A stretch of DNA of 64,000 bases, from the NCBI RefSeq assembly GCF_900473935.1, contig NZ_UCNN01000017.1, positions 54,723-118,722 on the forward strand, given 5' to 3'. Origin of the DNA: Synechococcus sp. UW105. Its GTDB lineage: Bacteria; Cyanobacteriota; Cyanobacteriia; PCC-6307; Cyanobiaceae. This document shows, one piece after another, positions 38,763 to 48,202 of the stretch (position 1 is its first letter; each line of letters begins with the position of its first letter). The position numbers and the translations under genes were made by a program. The notes under the pieces were generated by a model. It saw only the letters and a program-made list of their open reading frames with translations. It was not told the origin of the DNA and did not search any database.

Positions 38763-40238
38763 ATGGCACTCGTTCTACTCCCCGGCCTCACCAACCTGAT
38801 CGATGACATCAGCGACGAGAAAAAGCTGCCACCTCAGGTTGTCGAAGCCGCCCTGCGCGAGGCTCTACTCAAGGGCTACGAGCGCTATCGACGCACCTTG
38901 TATCTAGGGATCAATGAAGATCCATTTGACGAGGAATACTTCAGCAATTTCGATGTTGCGCTCGATCTCGATGAAGAGGGCTACCGGGTGCTGGCCAGCA
39001 AGATCATCGTTGAAGAGGTCGAAAGCGACGACCATCAGATTGCTCTCGCCGAAGTGATGCAAGTCGCCGATGACGCCCAGGCAGGCGACACGGTGGTGCT
39101 TGATGTCACTCCCGAAAAAGAGGAGTTTGGCCGAATGGCGGCGGCCACCACGAAACAGGTGCTCGCCCAAAAGCTGCGCGATCAGCAGCGCCGCATGATC
39201 CAGGAGGAATTCGCCGACCTTGAGGATCCAGTGCTGACCGCACGTGTGATCCGTTTTGAGCGCCAGTCCGTGATCATGGCAGTGAGCTCTGGGCTGGGTC
39301 GGCCCGAGGTGGAAGCGGAACTGCCCAGACGCGACCAGCTACCGAATGACAATTACAGAGCTAATGCGACCTTCAAGGTCTTCCTGAAGGAAGTCAGTGA
39401 AGTGCCGCGGCGTGGGCCTCAGCTGTTTATCAGCCGCGCCAACGCTGGCCTGGTGGTGTACTTGTTCGAAAATGAGGTACCTGAGATCCAGGAAGGATCG
39501 GTGCGCATCGTGGCTGTCGCCAGGGAAGCCAATCCCCCCTCTCGTTCGGTCGGACCGCGCACCAAGGTTGCTGTCGACAGCATCGAAAGGGAAGTCGATC
39601 CAGTTGGCGCCTGCATCGGCGCCAGGGGATCCCGCATTCAGCAGGTGGTGAATGAACTGCGCGGCGAGAAGATCGACGTGATCCGCTGGTCCTCAGATCC
39701 CGGCCAGTACATCGCCAACTCCCTCAGTCCGGCCCGTGTCGAGATGGTTCGCCTGGTCGACCCTGTTGGTCAGCATGCCCATGTGCTCGTGCCCCCCGAT
39801 CAGCTCAGCCTCGCCATCGGTCGTGAAGGACAGAACGTGCGTCTTGCGGCCAGGCTCACCGGATGGAAAATCGATATCAAGAACTCACAGGAGTACGACC
39901 AAGCCAGCGAAGACGCGGTCGTCGCCGAGCTGATCTCCCAGCGAGAAGAAGAAGAGGCATTGCAGAGAGAGGCCGAGGAGCGCCTGGCTGCCGAGCAAGC
40001 GGCAAGAGCTGAGGAAGACGCCCGTCTGCGCGAGCTCTATCCCCTCCCTGAAGACGAGGAGGAGTACGGCCAAGACATGGCCGAAACGATGGAAGCCATG
40101 GACGATGCCAATGCGATGGCTGAATCGGGCGAAGCCAAGCCAACCGAGGCACCCACCGATGAGGTGGAGGGCGTCGAGGCCGAATCCGTTGAGAGCGACA
40201 ACGAAGCCGTGACCGCTGACGAGGATGGAGCCCGGTGA
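38763..40238 (+). CDS. nusA: Transcription termination/antitermination factor NusA
   Basis: A 491-residue NusA: N-terminal RNA polymerase-binding domain (about 1-125), S1 domain (about 135-205), and two KH domains, with VGACIGARGSRIQQVVNELRGEKIDV and AIGREGQNVRLAARLTGW. After residue 370 comes an acidic Glu/Ala-rich tail in place of the AR repeats of proteobacteria. Its stop overlaps ylxR by GTGA. Confidence 0.97.
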   Translation: MALVLLPGLTNLIDDISDEKKLPPQVVEAALREALLKGYERYRRTLYLGINEDPFDEEYFSNFDVALDLDEEGYRVLASKIIVEEVESDDHQIALAEVMQVADDAQAGDTVVLDVTPEKEEFGRMAAATTKQVLAQKLRDQQRRMIQEEFADLEDPVLTARVIRFERQSVIMAVSSGLGRPEVEAELPRRDQLPNDNYRANATFKVFLKEVSEVPRRGPQLFISRANAGLVVYLFENEVPEIQEGSVRIVAVAREANPPSRSVGPRTKVAVDSIEREVDPVGACIGARGSRIQQVVNELRGEKIDVIRWSSDPGQYIANSLSPARVEMVRLVDPVGQHAHVLVPPDQLSLAIGREGQNVRLAARLTGWKIDIKNSQEYDQASEDAVVAELISQREEEEALQREAEERLAAEQAARAEEDARLRELYPLPEDEEEYGQDMAETMEAMDDANAMAESGEAKPTEAPTDEVEGVEAESVESDNEAVTADEDGAR

Positions 40239-40504
40239 ACGAACCACGCCCTGTCCTGCGTCGCTGCGTAGCCTGTCGAAAGTTGTTGGATCGCCAACAA
40301 CTCTGGCGCGTCATCCGCGACCACAGGGAGGGGGTCCTCTTAGATCGGGGGATGGGTCGCTCGGCCTACCTCTGCCCGACCGAGGCCTGCCTGGATGAGG
40401 CACGTCGCCGAAAACGTCTGAATAAGGCCCTGCGATGCCAGGTGCCCGACAGCGTTATCGCCACGTTGCAGGAGCGGCTCTCCTTTCAGAGAGACAGCCG
40501 CTGA
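40235..40504 (+). CDS. ylxR: YlxR (DUF448) RNA-binding protein
   Basis: An 89-residue protein starting with GTG and reading RPVLRRCVACRKLLDRQQLWRVI, then GRSAYLCPTEACLDEARRRKRL, both YlxR signatures. YlxR proteins sit between nusA and infB and bind RNA (RnpM in Gram-positives). It overlaps nusA by four bases. Confidence 0.92.
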   Translation: MNEPRPVLRRCVACRKLLDRQQLWRVIRDHREGVLLDRGMGRSAYLCPTEACLDEARRRKRLNKALRCQVPDSVIATLQERLSFQRDSR

Positions 40505-40577
40505 GGCAAGATGAACATTGGCCCCAGCTTGTCTGGGGCCCCGAGGCACTCCGTGCCCGGACCGACCGGAGACCTGA

Positions 40578-43500
40578 ATGACCAGCAGCGGCAAAGTCAG
40601 AATTTATGAGTTGTCCAAGGACCTTGGCCTGGACAACAAGGACGTGCTTGATGCCGCTGAAAAGCTGTCCATTGCGGCGAAAAGCCACAGCAGCTCCATC
40701 AGTGAGACAGAAGCAGGCAAGATCCGCGGCCTGCTCAAGAAAGGCATGCAACCAGCAGCACCAGCCAAACCACCTGCGGGCAAAGCCATCCTGTCCGTCA
40801 AAAAAGCTGAGGCTCCAGTGGCAGCACCGGCAAAATCACCGGTCAAGCCCACTGCTGCCGCACCGAGCAGACCGGTGGCAGCCAAACCATCGGCAACCAC
40901 GCCGGTAGCTGCCAAAGCGCCACAACCCTCCAAAGCTTCGACTCCCTCGGCGCCTAAGCAACCTGTGGCGCGCCAATCGACAGCCAGTGCCCCGGTCAGC
41001 CGCCCAGCGCCTGCAAATCCCGCTGCGGCAGCCAAAACCCCACCGGCTCGACCGGCGGCAGCACCGGTGAGCAAGCCCACAGCACCGCAACCGCGGCCAG
41101 CAGCCCCCAGTGCAAAGCCAGTGGCAAGCAAGCCGCTCACACCAAGCCCAAGACCAGTTCAGGCCAAAGGAGGCGGAGCTCCCCGACCAGCAGCTCCACC
41201 CCCGGTCAAACGCAGCGCACCTACACCCCAACGACCGCCAGCCAGACCTGAACTGGTGGGACGGCCTCAGCCGAAACGCCCTCCTGGGCCTCCGACGCGA
41301 GCCGGCAACGGACAACGCCCTGGCGTCAGCCCACGTCCAAGTCAGGCCGGTAGCCAAAATCAGCGGCCCGCCATGCCGCAACGACCCGGGGCCCCTCAAC
41401 GGCCTGGATCTCCATCTCGTCCCGGAGCCAGCAAAACTGCAGGCGGACGGCCCGGAGCAGCACGCTCGGGCGGCAACACCCTCGAATTGGTGGGTAAACC
41501 CATCCGTCGCGATGGTCAGGGAGCAGGAGGTCGCGATAGCAGTGGCCGACCGGCGCCTCCAAGTCGTCCGGGCATGCCCAGCGGCATGCGCAAGCCGATG
41601 GCGCCCGGTGAGCTCATGCAGCTGCAAAAACCGAGTGGGCGCCCTGGAGCACCGCCACCGCGCCGCGCCGATGGCTCACCGGTAACGCCTCGCACGGCAG
41701 AAGGACCGACCCGAAAGGCGGTGCCCCCAATCGCACGGCCGGCCACATCGCCATCCCCTGCAGCCGCACCCCGCCGGCCTGGTTACCGACCCGCACCTGG
41801 TGCAGGTGGTCAGCGTCGTCCCGGACGACCCGACTGGGATGACAGCGCCAAGCTGGAAGCACTGCGGAGCCGTTCTCCCCAGAAGCAGCGGCAAAAGGTC
41901 CACATCATTGGCGAAAACGATGATGCCCTGGCTGCACAGACCGGCGGCTTCGCCGGTGAGCAGCAGGCCATGGTGCTCTCTGCAAGCCTGGCTCGTCCCT
42001 CCAAGCCGAAGACACCGCACCGCTCAACGCCGAAACCGGTGGCTGCCGTCCGCAAGCGCCGCAAGGAGACAGCCCGTCAGCGTCAGCGGCGACGGGCCAT
42101 GGAGCTTCGCGCTGCACGCGAGGCCAAGCAAGTCAGGCCCGAGATGATCGTTGTGCCGGAGGACAACCTCACGGTGCAGGAGCTTGCCGACATGCTCAGT
42201 GTGGAGAGCTCCGAAATCATCAAATCCCTGTTCTTCAAGGGCATCATCGCCACGGTGACCCAAAGCTTGGATATGCCGACCATCGAGGCGGTGGCCGACG
42301 AATTCGGGGTGCCGGTACTCCAGGACGATGTGGAGGAAGCCGCCAAGAAGACCGTCGAGATGATCGAGGAGAAAGACCTCGAGCATCTGATCCGCCGTCC
42401 GCCCGTGGTCACGGTGATGGGCCACGTCGACCATGGCAAGACGAGCCTGCTGGATGCGATTCGAAAAGCGCGCGTTGCTGCTGGCGAGGCAGGCGGCATC
42501 ACCCAGCACATCGGCGCCTACCAAGTGGAGGTTGAACACAACAAGCAACCCCGCAAGATCACCTTCCTCGACACTCCTGGGCACGAAGCCTTTACTGCCA
42601 TGCGTGCCCGTGGCACCAAGGTGACCGACGTCGCTGTTCTGGTGGTCGCTGCCGATGATGGCGTCAGGCCTCAGACACTGGAGGCCATCAGCCATGCCCG
42701 TGCTGCCGAAGTGCCGATCGTGGTTGCCATCAACAAGTGCGACAAGGAAGGTGCCTCCCCAGACCGGGTCAAACAGGAACTGTCAGATCAGAACCTGTTG
42801 GCAGAAGAATGGGGCGGCGATGTCGTGATGGTGCCCGTCAGTGCCATCAAGGGCGAAAACATCGACAAATTGCTGGAAATGATCCTGCTGGTCACCGAAG
42901 TGGAAGACCTACAGGCCAATCCCGATCGCATGGCCCGCGGCACCGTGATCGAAGCGCATCTCGACAAAGCGAAGGGTCCTGTGGCCACGCTGCTGGTTCA
43001 GAACGGCACCCTCAAAACAGGCGACGTTCTGGCCGCTGGCCCTGTGCTTGGCAAAGTCCGCGCCATGGTCGACGATGCCGGCAAGCGCATGAAGGAGGCC
43101 GGACCTTCCTTCGCCGTTGAGGCGCTTGGCTTCAGTGAAGTGCCAACAGCAGGCGATGAATTCGAGGTGTATACCGACGAAAAATCCGCCCGTGCAGTCG
43201 TGGGAGACAGGGCATCCGATGCCCGTGCCACCCGACTGGCTCAACAGATGGCCTCAAGGCGTGTATCGCTCACAGCCATGTCTGGCCAGGCAAGCGATGG
43301 CGAGCTTAAGGAGCTCAACCTCATTCTCAAGGCCGACGTCCAAGGCAGTGTGGAAGCGATTCTCGGATCGCTGGAACAGCTACCGAAGGACGAAGTCCAG
43401 GTTCGGGTTCTGCTCTCGGCACCTGGTGAAATCACGGAAACAGACGTCGATCTTGCAGCGGCCTCCGGTGCCGTGATCGTGGGTTTCAACACCTCAATGG

Positions 43501-43922
43501 CCTCCGGTGCGAAACGCGCCGCAGATGCCACGGGCGTTGATGTGCGCGATTACGACGTGATCTACAAACTGCTCGAGGACATTCAGCTGGCGATGGAAGG
43601 CCTCCTGGAGCCAGAGTTGGTCGAAGAGGCCTTGGGAGAAGCGGAAGTGCGTGCGGTGTTTACCATCGGCAAGAGCGCCGTGGCCGGTTGCTACATCACC
43701 ACTGGCAAGCTGCAACGCAACTGCAAGGTGCGTGTCCGTCGGGGCAAAGAAGTGGTGTTCGAAGGCGACCTCGACTCCCTCCGTCGCAACAAGGACGACG
43801 TCAAGGAAGTCGCCACCGGATTCGAGTGCGGCATTGGCTGCGATCGTTTTGCTAATTGGGAGGAAGGCGACCGGATTGAAGGCTTCAAGATGGTCACCCA
43901 ACGCCGCAAGCTGAGCACCTGA
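40578..43922 (+). CDS. infB: Translation initiation factor IF-2
   Basis: IF-2 is the GTPase that brings initiator tRNA to the 30S subunit. The 1114-residue protein has a very long Pro/Ala/Arg-rich N-terminal region (about residues 55-430), a helical IF2-N domain, and the G domain from about residue 610 with [22 protein letters not shown] and NKCDKEG, followed by domains II to IV. The length of the disordered part is typical of cyanobacteria. Confidence 0.97.
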   Translation: MTSSGKVRIYELSKDLGLDNKDVLDAAEKLSIAAKSHSSSISETEAGKIRGLLKKGMQPAAPAKPPAGKAILSVKKAEAPVAAPAKSPVKPTAAAPSRPVAAKPSATTPVAAKAPQPSKASTPSAPKQPVARQSTASAPVSRPAPANPAAAAKTPPARPAAAPVSKPTAPQPRPAAPSAKPVASKPLTPSPRPVQAKGGGAPRPAAPPPVKRSAPTPQRPPARPELVGRPQPKRPPGPPTRAGNGQRPGVSPRPSQAGSQNQRPAMPQRPGAPQRPGSPSRPGASKTAGGRPGAARSGGNTLELVGKPIRRDGQGAGGRDSSGRPAPPSRPGMPSGMRKPMAPGELMQLQKPSGRPGAPPPRRADGSPVTPRTAEGPTRKAVPPIARPATSPSPAAAPRRPGYRPAPGAGGQRRPGRPDWDDSAKLEALRSRSPQKQRQKVHIIGENDDALAAQTGGFAGEQQAMVLSASLARPSKPKTPHRSTPKPVAAVRKRRKETARQRQRRRAMELRAAREAKQVRPEMIVVPEDNLTVQELADMLSVESSEIIKSLFFKGIIATVTQSLDMPTIEAVADEFGVPVLQDDVEEAAKKTVEMIEEKDLEHLIRRPPVVTVMGHVDHGKTSLLDAIRKARVAAGEAGGITQHIGAYQVEVEHNKQPRKITFLDTPGHEAFTAMRARGTKVTDVAVLVVAADDGVRPQTLEAISHARAAEVPIVVAINKCDKEGASPDRVKQELSDQNLLAEEWGGDVVMVPVSAIKGENIDKLLEMILLVTEVEDLQANPDRMARGTVIEAHLDKAKGPVATLLVQNGTLKTGDVLAAGPVLGKVRAMVDDAGKRMKEAGPSFAVEALGFSEVPTAGDEFEVYTDEKSARAVVGDRASDARATRLAQQMASRRVSLTAMSGQASDGELKELNLILKADVQGSVEAILGSLEQLPKDEVQVRVLLSAPGEITETDVDLAAASGAVIVGFNTSMASGAKRAADATGVDVRDYDVIYKLLEDIQLAMEGLLEPELVEEALGEAEVRAVFTIGKSAVAGCYITTGKLQRNCKVRVRRGKEVVFEGDLDSLRRNKDDVKEVATGFECGIGCDRFANWEEGDRIEGFKMVTQRRKLST

Positions 43923-43947
43923 CCGTCACCCCCTGCCCCGATCCATC

Positions 43948-45207
43948 GTGAGTTCTCGTCGCGAGCCCCTGTTGTGGCTTCAGTGTCTGGCCCTTGGCGC
44001 CATCCCACTGGAGCTGCTGGTGCTTCGACTTGTGCTCGCCGGCTCAGACCTGGGCCCATTCCCTGCCCTGGAAAGACTCTTGACCTGGGGCATCGGGGCT
44101 CTCGCACCAGCCTTTCTGCTCTGGCGGCGATCACCAGACTGGGGATCACTGCTCCTTCTGCGACTTCCCCTAGCCGATCGCACCAAGCGCCAGCGGCAGC
44201 TCAGCGCGGCCCAAACCACTCTCCCTTTGAAACTGCTTGGGAGTGCAGGTGTCGTGCCCTTGCTGCTGTTGTTGTGGTGGATCGATGCCTCCGCCCTGCT
44301 AGTGGCGGACTTGTCGCCGCTGCAGCACGGCAGCCGCCTGGGGAGCCTGCTGATTGCGGCGCCCCTCCTGGCTCTTCTCCTATGGCAATGGCATCAGCTG
44401 ATTCAGACCAGTTGGCTACTGACCAGAGACAACGATGCCCTGGACCGCTTGACCCCACTGAGCGAAGCCGAGTTGCAACAGACAACTCTGTCATTAGGCC
44501 TGAGTCTGCTCCGGCTGCCAGACCTGGACTGGGGTCCTGAGGTCGTTGCTGATTCGCAGCCGAAAGCACCGACAACACCACCTGCAGCCAGTTCAGACGA
44601 ACGGTCAGCGGTCGAATCCACCCCAACAACCACCTCCGCAACAACCACCATCGATGCAAGCGACGCCGATGGAAGTGATGTCGATGTAAGTGATGTCGAT
44701 GTAAGCGACGCAGATGCAAGCGATGTCGCTGCAACCGCCGTCGATGCCAGTGGCGGCACAACAGACGATCACCAAACGCCTGAGATCCCATCAGCGGGGC
44801 AACAAGAGAGCGACGACAACGTGGAAGAGACGGCAGGGCAGGACCAGGCCCTGAAAGACAGCGAGGCTGAAGACCAGCACCAGCCTGAGGATGTCAGCGA
44901 AAAACTGGACACCCCCACCACGATCAGCGAAGACCTCTCTGCAACACGTTCCACTCCTGCGCCAGACAGCAATGACACTCCTGCAGCAGGAGCAGTGGCT
45001 TCCGATCCTGGATTAGCCGTCCTTGGAGCGATCGAACCAGAGCAGCCCTCCGAAGGTCATGACGGCCCCGATCTGGATAGCGAGGTCGGAGAGCACGACA
45101 CTGTCGCCAGCGCTGACGCGAAAACTCATCACGAACAGGCCGAGGCCACCGGAGGCGAAGAGAGCGATCCAGAGCAACCGGCGCAACCCTCTCCAGGGAG
45201 TGCGTGA
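43948..45207 (+). CDS. Membrane protein with long acidic low-complexity tail
   Basis: A 419-residue protein. Residues 1-200 carry about four hydrophobic segments (LLWLQCLALGAIPLELLVLRLVL, LLTWGIGALAPAFLLW, and two more near 95-150); the block DRLTPLSEAELQQTTLSLGLSLLRLPDLDW closes this domain. From residue 205 the sequence is Asp/Ser/Glu/Thr-rich with short repeats. Proteins of this layout recur in picocyanobacteria as low-complexity tail membrane proteins; function unknown. The last 195 bases lie opposite the DUF3493 gene. Confidence 0.75.
   Translation: MSSRREPLLWLQCLALGAIPLELLVLRLVLAGSDLGPFPALERLLTWGIGALAPAFLLWRRSPDWGSLLLLRLPLADRTKRQRQLSAAQTTLPLKLLGSAGVVPLLLLLWWIDASALLVADLSPLQHGSRLGSLLIAAPLLALLLWQWHQLIQTSWLLTRDNDALDRLTPLSEAELQQTTLSLGLSLLRLPDLDWGPEVVADSQPKAPTTPPAASSDERSAVESTPTTTSATTTIDASDADGSDVDVSDVDVSDADASDVAATAVDASGGTTDDHQTPEIPSAGQQESDDNVEETAGQDQALKDSEAEDQHQPEDVSEKLDTPTTISEDLSATRSTPAPDSNDTPAAGAVASDPGLAVLGAIEPEQPSEGHDGPDLDSEVGEHDTVASADAKTHHEQAEATGGEESDPEQPAQPSPGSA
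44659..44748 (+). repeat. 15-bp in-frame tandem repeat
   Basis: Six 15-base units, two of them identical (AGTGATGTCGATGTA) and four diverged, encode a run of SD-x-D-x pentapeptides. The unit is a multiple of three, so copy changes keep the frame. Position: in the acidic tail of the membrane protein. Confidence 0.8.
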
Positions 45208-45270
45208 CTCTTTAAGAAGCCTCTCCCTCAGTGCAGGATCCAACTGACCATTGGGGTTCTGACCGTTCAA
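45013..45270 (-). CDS. DUF3493 family membrane protein
   Basis: An 85-residue protein of the cyanobacterial and plastid DUF3493 family, recognised by ALRERLLKESRTPWRGLRRLLW, a first hydrophobic segment (ALFASGGLGLFVMSFRVSAG) and a second (LAIQIGAVMTFGGLLWFDR). I start at TTG 45270; a longer frame to 45369 would run through tRNA-Thr. The gene overlaps the opposite-strand low-complexity gene by 195 bases, which is unusual. Confidence 0.75.
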   Translation of the reverse strand: MNGQNPNGQLDPALRERLLKESRTPWRGLRRLLWIALFASGGLGLFVMSFRVSAGDSVVLSDLAIQIGAVMTFGGLLWFDRSKDG

Positions 45271-45311
45271 TCCCTTGAGGCTGCAGTCCAGAATGTTAAG
45301 TTCCAATCGAC

Positions 45312-45384
45312 GCCGATGTAGCTCAGCTGGTAGAGCAACGCTTTCGTAAAGCGTGGGTCGCCTGTTCAAGTCAGGTCATCGGCT
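45312..45384 (+). tRNA. tRNA-Thr (anticodon CGT)
   Basis: A complete cloverleaf of 73 bases: acceptor GCCGATG / CATCGGC, D arm GCTC / GAGC, anticodon stem ACGCT / AGCGT with loop TTCGTAA (anticodon CGT, codon ACG), and T arm GCCTG-TTCAAGT-CAGGT. No CCA is encoded. It is the integration site of the element to its right: the segment from the anticodon loop to the 3' end recurs at 59373. Confidence 0.97.
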
Positions 45385-45385
45385 T
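45343..45385 (+). repeat. attL: left copy of 43-bp attachment core
   Basis: Begins in the anticodon loop (TTCGTAAAGCGTGGG) and runs through the 3' end of tRNA-Thr plus one base. Identical to 59373-59415. With one mismatch the match extends left to 45338. The tRNA stays intact because the element supplies the same 3' sequence. Confidence 0.95.
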
Positions 45386-45392
45386 AAGACTC

Positions 45393-45437
45393 AAACCCAG
45401 TTGCAGCAGGAGCTTTCCTCTGTCGCTGGGTTTTTAT
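45393..45437 (+). terminator. Terminator after tRNA-Thr, supplied by the element
   Basis: AAACCCAG (45393) pairs with CTGGGTTT (45426) followed by a T-rich run, with an inner hairpin (AGGAGCTTTCCT). It lies just inside the element, so the integrated DNA brings its own terminator for the tRNA it has restored. Confidence 0.65.
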
Positions 45438-45468
45438 TTGCCTTGAATTTTGACGAGTTTTGGGGCTT

Positions 45469-45525
45469 GCTCTCACCCTGCTCTCACTATGTGGTTATGC
45501 TTGACCCACGCCTACCTGCTCTCAC
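45469..45525 (+). promoter_or_regulatory. Left cluster of GCTCTCAC repeats (putative recombinase arm sites)
   Basis: GCTCTCAC occurs at 45469, 45480 and 45518, just before the integrase gene. Three more copies lie near the right end (59248 and 59311 inverted, 59259 direct). Such short repeats inside both ends are what arm-type binding sites of lambda-like tyrosine recombinases look like. Confidence 0.55.
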
Positions 45526-45528
45526 CCC

Positions 45529-46707
45529 ATGGCTGACGCAGCCAAATGGATCACCAGACTTCGCAACAGCTGCCCGAAGGGCTGGTCTGTCCGCAACATG
45601 CGGGGCAAGGTCTTCCTGAGCGTTCGTTCCGGCAAGGGAGGCACCACCGCCACGACCGTGACGCTGCCAATCGCCTGGGCTGCCGACACCGTGCCCGAGA
45701 CAGTGCAGCTGATCACCGAACTCCACAAGTTGGTGGGTGAGGGTTTCGACCTGCGGGATGCGGTCGCCAAATCCACTCAGCCCGCCGCGGCCACACGTCC
45801 AACAGTGACGAGCGAATGGCCAGTGCTGGTGGAAAAATTCCAGGCTGACCGCGAAGTGCTGGCACCCGTTACCGAAACCAGCTGGAAGCGCAATTACAAG
45901 CCGTTCCTTGAACGCATCGTTCTGCTGATGGGCACGTCATCGCCTCCGGCTAATGCACGGGCGCTGGCCATCCGTCTGATTGAGCCTTGGGCTGAAATGC
46001 CAACCAACAGAGGCAAGGCAATCAAGTGCCTGCGGTTGTTCCTCGAGTTCGGCGTAGAGGAATGCAACCTGCCGCCTGAAAGCTGGACGCTGACGGATCG
46101 CGCAGTAAAGCAACTCCGCGGCGCGAAAGCAGAGCGCCGCACCGTGGCGACGATCACTGACGCTGAAATCCTGCGTTTGCTGGATTCATTGGCTGACAGC
46201 GATGCAGCAAACCGCTGGAGGAATGCCATTCAGCTGATGGCGCTTTACGGCCTCAGACCAGAAGAACTGAATCACCTTGTGGTGAAGCCGCACCCGACAA
46301 CAAAGCAGCCAGCGCTGTTCTGCACTTATCAGAAGGTCTGCAATCGAGTGAAGACAAAGCCGCGTTGGTTGATGCCTTTGCCGCTCACTGATGCCTTTGG
46401 CGAGCAGGTCGATTGGAACCTCGCCGGCGCAATGGCCATCGGTCAATTGCCGCTGCCGCCTTTGGCTGACAAGTACGCAGTGCGGACATTTCTTGAGCGT
46501 CAGAAGTATTGGCTTGAGCTCAAGCAGCAATATGCGGACTGCGGCGAATGGGTCCGCCCATACAGCTTCAGGAATGCTTTCTCGCTGCGTGCCCATCACT
46601 TAGGGCATCGGAATGATGTGATCTGCATGGCCATGGGCCACAGCTTGAGCACTCATGAAAGCAGTTACGAGTGGGCTCGAGATGAGTCCGTTCTGGAGCA
46701 CGTCTGA
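45529..46707 (+). CDS. int: Tyrosine recombinase / integrase
   Basis: A 392-residue site-specific recombinase that should integrate and excise the element at tRNA-Thr. Residues 1-65 look like an arm-binding domain, about 80-190 a core-binding SAM-like domain, and 205-390 the catalytic domain. Visible catalytic residues: Arg in YGLRPEEL (about 244), Arg in YSFRNAF (348), the MGHSLS His (371) and the nucleophile Tyr in SSYEWA (380). The usual His three residues before the second Arg is Tyr (Y345). The start ATG 45529 lies 144 bases right of the tRNA. Its position next to the intact tRNA is the classical one. Confidence 0.93.
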   Translation: MADAAKWITRLRNSCPKGWSVRNMRGKVFLSVRSGKGGTTATTVTLPIAWAADTVPETVQLITELHKLVGEGFDLRDAVAKSTQPAAATRPTVTSEWPVLVEKFQADREVLAPVTETSWKRNYKPFLERIVLLMGTSSPPANARALAIRLIEPWAEMPTNRGKAIKCLRLFLEFGVEECNLPPESWTLTDRAVKQLRGAKAERRTVATITDAEILRLLDSLADSDAANRWRNAIQLMALYGLRPEELNHLVVKPHPTTKQPALFCTYQKVCNRVKTKPRWLMPLPLTDAFGEQVDWNLAGAMAIGQLPLPPLADKYAVRTFLERQKYWLELKQQYADCGEWVRPYSFRNAFSLRAHHLGHRNDVICMAMGHSLSTHESSYEWARDESVLEHV

Positions 46708-46752
46708 TCCCGACTAAATCCACCCATAGCGTCGTTCTGTGCCGGCAATGTG

Positions 46753-46916
46753 TTGCGCACACCGGAAATAGTGTTAGCTTGCCTACACGATGTTGGGGCT
46801 TCGAGCCCCCCTCTCTGCTCTGGCAGAGGGCCAGCGCCCACCGGGATGGCTTCCAGTGGTGAATCGGGTCGGGTTGCCGTTAATCGCTGTTCCTCTGCGA
46901 TTCCTTCCCCATCCGT
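46753..46916 (+). promoter_or_regulatory. Structured leader with possible promoter and four hairpins
   Basis: The 209-base gap after int holds weak promoter-like boxes (TTGCGC 46753, TAGCTT 46775), interrupted palindromes (GTGTTGCGCACAC and GTGT-N10-ACAC) that could be operators, then hairpins GGGGCT-TCG-AGCCCC (46795-46809), CTCTGC-TCTG-GCAGAG (46813-46828), CCAC...GTGG (about 46838-46858) and AATCGC...GCGATT (about 46881-46901), ending just before the next ATG. A regulatory leader or small RNA is possible; the boundaries are a guess. Confidence 0.4.
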
Positions 46917-47183
46917 ATGACTCGACGCTCCTCAAAGAAACCACTCGGCTCACGACGCATTCGCCTTGAGCTCCCGCCAGAGCTTCAAGGAAACGAGCGT
47001 CAGATCCGCGAATTTCTGAGCACCGCTGGCCATTCGTCAGTTGTGCCTGAGGGCTGCGTTCTCATTGTCGAAGCTCCTACTTGCGTCATGCAAGAGCACA
47101 AGCGGCGGACGATGAAAGCCATTCGGCGATCGCAGAAGTTCTGGGCTGACCAGAAACAAACCCAGGAACAAAAGCAGCAATAA
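46917..47183 (+). CDS. Small basic protein, first of the element's early genes
   Basis: An 88-residue protein, very basic at both ends (TRRSSKKPLGSRRIRLELPPEL and HKRRTMKAIRRSQKF), with a Gln/Lys tail. It may bind nucleic acid; no family recognised. It follows the structured leader directly. Confidence 0.55.
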   Translation: MTRRSSKKPLGSRRIRLELPPELQGNERQIREFLSTAGHSSVVPEGCVLIVEAPTCVMQEHKRRTMKAIRRSQKFWADQKQTQEQKQQ

Positions 47184-47217
47184 CGGCCTCAGCCAGTACA
47201 CCCATTTACTGGCACCA

Positions 47218-47433
47218 ATGCTTGTAAACACCCCATGGCTCCTGTCAGGAGATATGGCGTCTGAGCTCGGAATTTCCGTCCGGACGCTTCACTACTACCG
47301 AACGATTGATCAGTCCCCGTGGATTGATGGTCGGCACTACAAACGCCGCACACCGGCGGATAAATCGCCCTGGATTTGGAACGCTGAACTCACGCTCAAA
47401 GCGTGGGAAGTGGCCAAAGGAGGTGCAGCGTGA
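47218..47433 (+). CDS. Excisionase-like HTH protein
   Basis: A 71-residue protein with the MerR/AlpA-type winged helix-turn-helix start WLLSGDMASELGISVRTLHYYR, then the wing region DGRHYKRRTPADKSPWIWN and an end helix TLKAWEVAK. Small proteins of this kind act as recombination directionality factors or regulators of satellites and prophages. It opens a chain of overlapping genes, its stop overlapping the next GTG. Confidence 0.7.
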   Translation: MLVNTPWLLSGDMASELGISVRTLHYYRTIDQSPWIDGRHYKRRTPADKSPWIWNAELTLKAWEVAKGGAA

Positions 47434-47963
47434 GCAGCACCACCAACGAAGCTCCATATGGGCAGATGGCCTGGGGGCTCAACCCCAGCAACCCCGCCGC
47501 TAATGAGGCTTGGCGGAAACGGATGAAACACGCCGCCAAGGTGATGAACCGCGCTTCCGATGTCTTCTATGCGGAAGCCGGCCATGACCTGCCCCTCCCC
47601 TATCAATCCCATCCAACCCACGTTCAGTTGGCCGCTGCAGCGGTTGCTGATCAGATGGCCGGCCAGGGATTGCACCCCCTCCACGATTCATTCGCGTGGG
47701 CCGTCTATGGCAGCAGCCAGGACGAAATGCGCGACCTCCAGAACACCCTCACCTCAGAGGAATGGCAGGAGGTTGATGACCTGGCGCGGGAGACCTTGGC
47801 CCAGCGAATGGTTGCAGTCCTGCTGCACAAGGCGCTGAACAACAGCGACATCCCCCTGGCCGACTTCATCGTGGAAGCGCTGGAACACACCAGCAGCGGC
47901 GAACTGGATGAGCTGGTCAAGTTGGCCACCCGGACGCATCGCAGCGAGGAGGTGCAGTCATGA
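47430..47963 (+). CDS. Element protein of unknown function, 177 residues
   Basis: A GTG start overlaps the previous stop (GTGA). The protein is helical, with NEAWRKRMKHAAKVMNRASDVFYAEAG and a second helical region SSGELDELVKLATRTHRSEE. No family recognised. Its stop overlaps the next ATG. Confidence 0.65.
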   Translation: MSSTTNEAPYGQMAWGLNPSNPAANEAWRKRMKHAAKVMNRASDVFYAEAGHDLPLPYQSHPTHVQLAAAAVADQMAGQGLHPLHDSFAWAVYGSSQDEMRDLQNTLTSEEWQEVDDLARETLAQRMVAVLLHKALNNSDIPLADFIVEALEHTSSGELDELVKLATRTHRSEEVQS

Positions 47964-48202
47964 CGACCATGACCGACCGCAAGGCCTTGATCACCGAAGG
48001 CATGCGCGATCTGCTGATGCTGCACCGGCAACTGCAGCCAGACACTCCTGACTGGGAACGGCGCATGCCACTGATCGCCGCGTTTTCAATGCTCACCGCC
48101 AAGGGAGACGCCGGCGCAACGGATCGGATGGATTCGATGAATGGACTGCTCGATGTTCTTCAGCAGGAGGGCATCACAGCACCAGGGAGGGGCAAGTCAT
48201 GA
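47960..48202 (+). CDS. Element protein of unknown function, 80 residues
   Basis: Starts at the ATGA overlap with the preceding gene and ends with an ATGA overlap to the following one. Helical, with MRDLLMLHRQLQPDTPDWERRMPLIAAFSMLTAKGDAG in the centre. Its role is unknown; the coupling says it is translated with its neighbours. Confidence 0.6.
   Translation: MTTMTDRKALITEGMRDLLMLHRQLQPDTPDWERRMPLIAAFSMLTAKGDAGATDRMDSMNGLLDVLQQEGITAPGRGKS

Noticed and set aside
41110..41685. 191-residue frame inside the Pro/Ala-rich part of infB
   Set aside because: A frame shifted from the low-complexity infB region, with no independent support.
45271..45369. N-terminal extension of DUF3493 into tRNA-Thr
   Set aside because: A coding sequence through the tRNA is unlikely; a TTG start at 45270 leaves the family region intact.
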